Origin: Bryoerythrophyllum caledonicum
Taxonomy: Eukaryota; Streptophyta; Bryopsida; Pottiales; Pottiaceae
DNA length: 64,000 bases
NCBI GenBank assembly: GCA_963971425.1
Contig: OZ020516.1
Coordinates: forward strand, 34,336,199-34,400,198
Direction of reading: 5' to 3'
The position numbers and the translations under genes were made by a program. Shown one piece after another: positions 57,403 through 64,000 of this stretch. The notes below the pieces were generated by a model that saw only the letters and a list, made by a program, of their open reading frames with translations, did not search any database and was not told the origin of the DNA. Numbering within the stretch: the stretch's first letter is position 1; every line of letters starts with the position of its first letter.

Positions 57403-58917
57403 GTGCATACCAAAGTGAGTAGATGTACAAATGTGAACACCCTTCACAAAGTAGCAGAGGTTGGAGCGCTTGAACTTGACCTAGAAGGTGCACGCGAGGA
57501 AGGAGACGGCGAGCACGATCGTGAACTCAAGGACACTAGCATCAAGGCTGAAGCAAGAGGACAAGATGTCATACAGGCCAACAACAAGGCCAAATAGGAG
57601 CAAGAAGAGCGTGTCAAGGAGGTTGTCGTTGAAGAAGATGGGCAAGGATATGGATACAAAGAGCGTGCACGCAAAGAGGGGCCAACGCACTCAACCACCC
57701 TCAAACCCTAAATGACCTCAAAACCCAAACTCTTGGTCAAACTCGAACTCTCGCCGCGCTATTATTCTTCCTCCCAGTAAGCCTCGGGAGAGCCTATTTA
57801 TGACATTGGAAACACTTGGGAAAACCTATCCATGACACTAGGAACACTATTCCATTGACAATTCTCATAGAAACAAAGCAAAGGGCTTATGAAGACCCCA
57901 ACATGACACAAATGTTGTTTTTCCCATGAACGTTGTTTTTCAAGCGTTGTTTAGATCCCCTATTTCTTGCGATACTATTGACATTGTGCAATCTATGGTC
58001 CATCTGCCCTATCTTCTTGTCCATTTGCTAAATTCCATAATGGCAATCGAAGGATGCTCTAATAACAATATCGTCAACAAGTCTCTGAATGCGGCTTGGA
58101 TATTACAATAATTCCCATTGCCTCGAATATATGCCCCTTCATCTCATCCCATCTTTCATTCTATTTCATTTGTCTGTTGTGCCTCACTTCAGGTGGGCCA
58201 TTGTAAATTCTCCATACGGCCTTTAACACAACTCCTGCATCCAATGTGTATTTATAAAAGTCTCCAAGAAGCAATGCATCATTGGGTTCCATGCTTTGAG
58301 GAAAAAATGGTTGATATTGCAGGAGCGGAAGAAGCTGCAATATTCTTCAAGTAAATGAGGTTGTTTAGCCCTTAAACTTTAGTTGGAAAGTAGGTTGTTT
58401 AGCCTTTAAACTTTAGTCCGAATGTGTATACATAGGCACGCATTTTACTCTGTAGTATACCAAAAAAATGTATTGAAGTTTAGCAAGACTTATACCTTTG
58501 GATTGAAGATTCTTCAACTATCATCTTTCATTTGAAGGTCATTTCCACATTTGAACCTTATCATGTTCAAATACAACACCATACACATAGAATATTAGGG
58601 CCACCAGGGGCACCTTCTAACGTTCAAGGGTTAAATGAGGTCATTTCAATGAGTTTGAAGTATCTACTTCTATTCTGTGATCAAAATCCACTAGAAGAAC
58701 ACAATACTTGCAAAGCATACAGTAAGTTGACGCACATGACCACCGTACGACCTTGTTTGGTACTAAATTCGGCTCCATTAAAGTCAGGTTTGGTGCCTGA
58801 CACCCATATCGGGGTGAAGTAAAAATTTGATTTGGTTCTGAACCAAACCATTTGTTTACTCTACTTCGACTTTACATTTTGTACCATATTTATGACTTAT
58901 CCATAAACCATCGTTCA
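57403..58917. other. Repeat-derived spacer, no gene seen
   Basis: Low-complexity ORFs near 57400-57715 have no domain signature. A ~35-bp unit, AGGTTGTTTAGCC.TTAAAC, is duplicated at 58355-58428. Confidence 0.35.
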
Positions 58918-59150
58918 CATTGAGTTCCCAATGAGTTCACACAAAGTTTCCATTGCGTCCCCATTGCATTTCCAAAGAGTTTCCAAAGAGTTCTCAACAT
59001 GTTTTCACTGAGTTCCGAATATGTTCCTCTAGAGTTCTCATAGAGTTCACATTTGACTCACAGTGAGTTCTACATTGTTCTCATGTGTTTCCCAGTGTTC
59101 TCTAGTGGGTTTCCGAAAGGTCATGGTCGTTCCCAAGTGTTCCCAAAGTA
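58918..59150 (+). repeat. Degenerate GAGTTC/GTTCCCA short tandem repeats
   Basis: Around twenty loosely spaced GAGTTCYCA, GTTTCCA and GTTCTCA words follow each other with variable 3-8 base gaps, like a decayed short satellite. Confidence 0.5.
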
Positions 59151-59339
59151 TAGCTTTAAAATTATAGAGTGCATAATTTGCATCAAGTGGGGCCAACCCC
59201 TGACGTTGGGGTCCGGATAGGAGCTTTGTCTTGCTGCATGTGCGTGGGCTCAATAAGGTAAATTCCCCCGTAATCGACAAGTTAAGCAATGTGCATGTAT
59301 CGAGAGAGCAAATCAAAATAAATATATTTTTCAGTGATA

Positions 59340-59545
59340 GCGAATAGAATTACAATTTCAATCCAAGTGATTTCATATCTTTCTAATGAAAATTGAATTA
59401 GTTATGAACTTTCAAAGCGTGTTGCCATGTTGAGTGGGTGGTGACCAATTGGCATGCTCCATAAACAATGACCAAAAGCAAGGGGTCCTAATTAATAGCA
59501 AACCTCCATTTAGAGCCGAACGGGTGGATGGAAGTGGGTTGGATA
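59340..59545. mobile_element. Inverted partial copy of the AGGTAAGCCCC MITE
   Basis: Reverse complement of the interior of the neighbouring full element (and of 7424-7768): it includes AATTAGTTATGAACTTTCAA, the TAATAGCAAACCTCCATTT block and GATGGAAG.GGGTTGGATAT. It ends right where the full copy begins, so the two form a head-to-head pair able to fold back. Confidence 0.75.
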
Positions 59546-59548
59546 TAA

Positions 59549-59953
59549 AGGTAAGCCCCCCCATTACCAACAAAAAATCCATAGCCAACGCCTATAAAAC
59601 TGGGGTATATCCAACTCTCTTCCATCCCATTACCACCAACTCAACTCCAAATGGAGGTTTGCTATTAGTCATGACCCTTACTTTTGGTCGTTGGTTATGG
59701 GGGGTACCTATTGTTGACCACCCACTAAACATGACTGCACACTTTGAAAATTCATAACTAATTCAGTTTTCATCAAAAAATATATAAAATCACATGGGTT
59801 GGAATTGTAATTCTATTGGCTATAACTGAAAAATAGTAGTATAATTATCTCCTCTCTCCATATATGCACATTCCTTAACTTGTCGGATTTAGGGGGTTAC
59901 CTTACCCCAAGGTGGTGGTTATGGGATTTGGTTGGTAATGGGGGGGCTTACCT
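59549..59953. mobile_element. MITE-like TIR element, copy 2 (405 bp)
   Basis: Starts AGGTAAGCCCCCCCATTACC and ends GGTAATGGGGGGGCTTACCT. The inverted repeats extend to about 37 bp with few mismatches. TAA precedes the left end and TAA can be read at the right end (CTTACC|TAA), consistent with a 3-bp PIF/Harbinger-type duplication. Closely related to copy 1 at 7424-7768. No ORF. Confidence 0.8.
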
Positions 59954-61252
59954 AACTTGCAGTAATAATGTAAGAGAATGACGGATGGAAAGCCAAAGCA
60001 AACGGTGACAACCCACAAACCCTGAAGACCGGGTCACCGGCCCGCCCACAGCCACCACTTCACGACACCCGGTACAAGCCCGCGCCCGCGACCCGGACCA
60101 CACAATCCACTGCACTTGACTCAGTCACCAAACAGCCTGCCAAAAACCACGTAAGTCTCTCGGGTCGGTGACCGGCTACACCTCCTGCTTCAGGGCACGG
60201 CAGCCGCAAATTCTGACCATCGCCATTGCCACCGCCATCGCTGGTGCCTGCTCGCGCCCCTGGCTCCCTCTTGTTCATGCCGTTTCCAACCTCTGCCTCT
60301 TTCGCCAGCCTCGCCTCTTGGTGCTCGCTCGTTGCCGCCTCGGTTCTCTCTCCTGCTGCAAGTTTGGGACGATGTGACTGTGGCGTGCCGCGAAACCCTA
60401 AACCGTAGGGTTTCAAGGCTGGGAGGGCAGGGTAGGGTTTCTTCGTTTGCGCAGCTATGACTATTAACCTCAAGGGCTTGAGTGCGATTCCGTCTGCGTT
60501 ACGCGTTGTTTCCTTGTCGTGTAAATAACTTCTGTTGGTTAGTGCGTCGATTCTCAAGGAGCCTGAGGTACTTCTTTCTCCTGCTGGCTTCTTGTACGAT
60601 TACTTTTTTGGGTGTTCGTTTCTGTAAAACTTTCTGTTTGAGGTTTGCGTGTTTTTTGGGGTTAATGGATTTTTCCTGGTTAGTGGTTTAAGGCTTCTGG
60701 TTGGATTGTCCAGGGCTTGATCTTATCGATAGTTTAGAGTCTCCTTTCCTGTGGAAGTCACGTCCTCTTTTATTTTAAATTTTTTTGGTTTATGTTTTGC
60801 TTTTTCGTCGTTTTAGTGGAAAAGTCTGTGTGTCTGTGTGGTAAGGTTATGATTTTTCTCGGTCAGTGGATTCAAGGTTCTTAGTTTCCTTTTGAGAGTC
60901 CAGAGCTTGATCATATGTATCGATATTGTAGGTTTTGTTTTAGACACTGGTTTTGGTTTGGTTTTGAAGGTATTTGCTAGAGTTTCTGGCTCATCGTGTT
61001 TGTTTTCTGGGGCAGAGTTGTGAGTTCTGCAGGGGGATTCTCGGATTGAATTTTATCGGTTAGCGGAGGGTGAAGATTGTCGCAGGTATGAGGAGATATT
61101 ATCTGCCTGTTTGATTTCGGAATCTAGGTTGTGGTTTGGACACCCGTGTGCAAGACTATGTTATTTCGAAGTGGAGTCACTCTGTGTTGTCGGATTTTCC
61201 CGTTCCTTTTTGTTCAGGCTGTCGATATTGTTCTGCTTCCGTGTGCAGAGTT
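59954..61252 (+). other. Promoter and 5' UTR/intron region of the S6 kinase gene
   Basis: Contains telo-box motifs (60392-60440), then T- and G-rich sequence typical of a plant leader intron, ending at the acceptor GTGTGCAG (61248) five bases before the ATG. The transcription start is not determinable. An antisense 165-codon ORF (60060-60557) has no domain and is not called. Confidence 0.45.
60392..60440 (+). promoter_or_regulatory. Inverted telo-boxes upstream of the S6 kinase gene
   Basis: GAAACCCTAAACCGTAGGG continues to TTTC, making an inverted pair of telo-boxes (AAACCCTA / TAGGGTTT). A third TAGGGTTTC follows about 20 bases later. Telo-boxes mark promoters and leaders of plant translation-related genes. 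Position relative to the transcription start is unknown. Confidence 0.5.
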
Positions 61253-63605
61253 ATGGCGGCAACGAAACGCAACTTGCCAGCAGTGCAACGAGTTTCCCCT
61301 ATTCTTCTACCAGGAAAGCATATTGCACAGATGCCTGAGGAATGTGACGAAGAGTTTGATTTTTCAGATGTCTTTGGTCCTGCACCACCTCACCCTATTC
61401 CGCTGCTGCCCACTGTTGCTGAGAATGGAGACACCGATGAATGGTGTCCTGAGCTCCGGCAAGATCCTGTGGTCGTTTATTCTCGATCACACTCTCTTGT
61501 TGGGCCATCTCCCAGGCCGGGTTTAACCAGATTACAGGGTAAACTGGCATGGGATGAATCAGACTCCTCGTCAGGTACTGGGGCTGAGATTACCCCATCC
61601 GTTGTCAATGAACTCGCTTCCCAGACAACAGGGCTGACTCTCAGTGATTCTGGGGACAGTGGCAGTGAGCGAGAAGGTGATGATCAAATTCATAAGGAAT
61701 TTGAGAATGGTAATGATTTGGAGAAGTTGGGACCGCAAGATTTTGAGCTTCTAAGGGTCGTTGGTCAGGGTTCATTTGGCAAAGTGTTCCAGGTTCGGAA
61801 GAAGGGCACTTCAGATATTTATGCGATGAAGGTTATGAGAAAGCAAAATATTTTGAAGCGAAATCATGGTAGTTACGTGAAAGCAGAAAGGGACATCCTC
61901 ACCAAGGTTGTTCACCCGTTTATCGTGCAGCTGCAGTACTCTTTCCAGGTTCGCAGTCTCTATGAACATTCATTGCATGGAATTTATTGCTCATGTCTTC
62001 AATTATGGATTGTAAGATACTGGTAAATCAGAGATGGGTTCGATTGTAGTCCATAACAACGGGGTTGTTTTTCGCAAAATGATATTATTACTTCGAATTC
62101 TGCATGTGGGCCAGCTAATTAAGCTATTTTTTTTTAATCATTGGGTGTAGACAAAGTCCAAGCTTTACTTGGTTCTGGATTTTATCAATGGCGGACATCT
62201 GTTCTTCCAGCTCTATCGACAGGGAACCTTCAAGTGGGTATCTGACACAATCCATGTGAGCATTATTTTCGTTAGCAATTTGAAGGTGGTTTTAATGTCC
62301 TAGATGTGAGAAAGATGAGATTTCTTGGATGGAGAGTAGCACTTTAATTGAAAATCATATGTTGCTTTTGTATGCAGTGAGGAATTATCGCGCATGTACA
62401 CTGCGGAGATAGTGTTGGCTCTTGCGCACCTCCATAAAAATGGAATTATCCATCGGGACCTGAAGCCCGAAAACATTCTTTTAGATGCTGACGGTTATGT
62501 GCGTGACTATATGTACTTTTGCTTTTCTTATTTGTTCATATGGCGAATTTAACCATGAGCATAGATTAGATTTGCTTGACTTGTTTAATCACCAGTCCCA
62601 GTCTCATTATTGTGATTTTCTTCACTCCTGTTTTCTTTGCATTATAAGGCAATAACTGAGAGTCTTTTGCTGAACAGGTAATGTTGACCGACTTCGGGCT
62701 AGCCAAGGAAGTGAAAGAAGACAGTCCCTCAAAGTCTCTTTGTGGAACCATGGAATACATGGCGCCTGAGATTGTTCAATACAAAGGGCATGGAAAAGCC
62801 GCTGACTGGTGGAGTGTTGGTATCCTACTGTATGAGATGCTTACCGGACAGGTATACATTATCCCACTGGGATGCTGACTTTATGATGCCTCCACTATTT
62901 TTGTTTCCGGCATATGGAAGTTCAATCATCCGAGTGTAGGAGATTGGTAATCTGCCGTTGCTCTCGTTAGGTTTAAACTCGTGCATTTTGCAGTAACAAA
63001 TTTTTGCAATCGGTAAATGCAGCCTCCGTTCGCACACAACAACAAGCAGAAGCTGCAGGAGAAGATAATCAAAGACAAGATCAAGTTACCTACATACTTG
63101 ACTAGCGATGCCAACAACCTTCTGAAAGGGGTGAGTTTCTCTCTCCCCCTTTGAGGTGATTATTAGTGAGCTAGATATTGGTACAGGTCGGTCAGTGACG
63201 GGGACAAATACTGTGGAAGATAATCGGGCTTCAGAAGGTTTCTGTGTACTGATCTGGTTTGCAAGTGCATCCATTTACCTTGGAGGACCTCTGAAAGCAT
63301 CCTCTGGCATGATTTTGCAGCTCCTACAGAAGGACCCCAACAAGCGACTAGGCAACGGACCCAGTGGGAGCGAGGACATTAAACAGCACAAATGGTTCAA
63401 GGGCATCAACTGGCGGAAGCTTGAAATGCGTCAAGTAACCCCAAAATTTCTCCCTATTGTGGGCGGCAAGCAGTGTACTGCCAACTTCGATGAGATGTGG
63501 ACAAATCTGCCTCTTGATGATTCTCCAGCAGGAACTCCCAAGTCTAGCGACAAGGATTTCTTCCAAGGCTACACATACATGGCTCCCAAGACGTGGCTGG
63601 CGTGA
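61253..63605 (+). CDS. S6K: Ribosomal protein S6 kinase (plant S6K, AGC kinase)
   Basis: Ser/Thr kinase that phosphorylates ribosomal protein S6 and other translation factors under TOR and PDK1 control. Exons 61253-61948, 62151-62233, 62378-62498, 62678-62851, 63023-63130 and 63321-63605 join in phase with GT..AG, giving 488 residues, close to other plant S6Ks. A TOS-like FDFSDVF (35-41) and the plant-specific [13 protein letters not shown] precede the kinase domain. Kinase motifs: GQGSFGKV (171-178), catalytic Lys193 in YAMKVM, HRD (285-287), DFG (305-307), activation-loop SKSLCGT with Ser320 as the PDK1-type site, and EYMAPE. The C-terminal hydrophobic motif is FQGYTY (475-480), with Thr479 as the likely TOR site. 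ATG 61253 is chosen because a 5' UTR acceptor ends just before it. The upstream in-frame ATG 61136 would add 39 residues that are probably intron. Confidence 0.97.
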
Positions 63606-64000
63606 GGTGTTTTCATCCTTCCTATTATTATTTTTTTCCTTTTTCATCTGGTTTTGAGGTCTTTAGGTTGTACCTGTACTGTACTTATAGTAGGGTTGGG
63701 GAATCGTTCTTCTCCCTCCGGACAGTTGTTCCTCCCTCCTGCACAGTTTTCATAGAATCGGAAGAGACAGGTCTTTTTACATGAGGGTCCCCATATATTC
63801 TGGTTTATTTAGGGGACAGGAAGACGTCAGTTGTTCAACATGTCGCAGATACTACGTGCGAGGTTTGTTTGTATATCACAGAGAGGAATTGGAGAATCTG
63901 AACATGTGGGACTGAAACAATTAAACCATTATTCAACGGTCACAAATTCGTTGACAAGTCTTTTGGATTTTTGGAGCCTGTACATCAAGTTGGGCTTTAA
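63606..64000 (+). other. 3' UTR and downstream flank of the S6 kinase gene
   Basis: T-rich sequence follows the TGA of S6K (63603-63605). No further gene begins before the window ends. Confidence 0.5.

Noticed and set aside
57400..57715. Overlapping Glu/Lys- and Ser-rich ORFs beside the CACTA-like element
   Set aside because: Low-complexity in all frames and on both strands; no sign of a real protein.
60060..60557. Minus-strand 165-codon ORF in the S6K upstream region
   Set aside because: No domain, biased composition, and it overlaps the probable S6K leader.
61136..61252. S6K N-terminal extension from ATG 61136
   Set aside because: The stretch is pyrimidine-rich and ends in a good acceptor GTGTGCAG just before ATG 61253; no S6K has a matching leader.

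Overview
The window is nuclear DNA of a land plant (streptophyte). The genes are intron-rich with GT..AG introns, and the S6 kinase, exosome RRP4, PELP1-like, DPP-IV-like and LEA proteins are of plant type. The Ty3/gypsy families and the very long group-3 LEA suggest a non-seed plant, perhaps a bryophyte; that placement is inference only. All gene models below were built by hand from splice sites and reading phase.

Layout: two gene islands flank about 36 kb of repeats. Left island (1-23 kb): the 3' part of an unrecognised gene (+, 1-2839); RRP4 exosome subunit (-, 3204-5401, 7 exons, 307 aa); a prolyl-oligopeptidase/dipeptidyl peptidase IV-like protease (+, 8487-12162, 5 exons); a PELP1/RIX1-type ribosome-biogenesis protein (-, 13091-17961, 13 exons, 933 aa); a doubtful two-TM 129-aa ORF (+, 19195-19584); and a 773-aa LEA protein (-, 20364-23049). 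Right island (60-64 kb): an S6 kinase (+, 61253-63605, 6 exons, 488 aa).

The middle is a repeat landscape. It has two small TIR elements with target-site duplications (23.5 and 24.0 kb), a decayed multi-exon gene (25.4-28.0 kb), repeated hairpins (28.4-29.6 kb) and a 1.4-kb fold-back element (33-34.4 kb). It also holds a nest of LTR retrotransposons (37-54 kb). The oldest is a minus-strand Ty3/gypsy element that carries a cytosine-5 DNA methyltransferase domain between protease and reverse transcriptase. A probable solo LTR (39165-40943, TSD AATCC) and a complete plus-strand Ty3/gypsy element (43907-53226, two 1551-bp LTRs, TSD ACGC) have inserted into it. A CACTA-like element and a MITE with an inverted partial copy lie further right.

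Three of the genes act on one theme: RRP4 (rRNA processing), the PELP1-like protein (60S subunit maturation) and S6K (TOR signalling to translation). RRP4 and S6K both have telo-box motifs upstream of their start codons. The most interesting object is the methyltransferase-bearing retrotransposon, now inactivated mostly by changes that look like C-to-T (or G-to-A) transitions.
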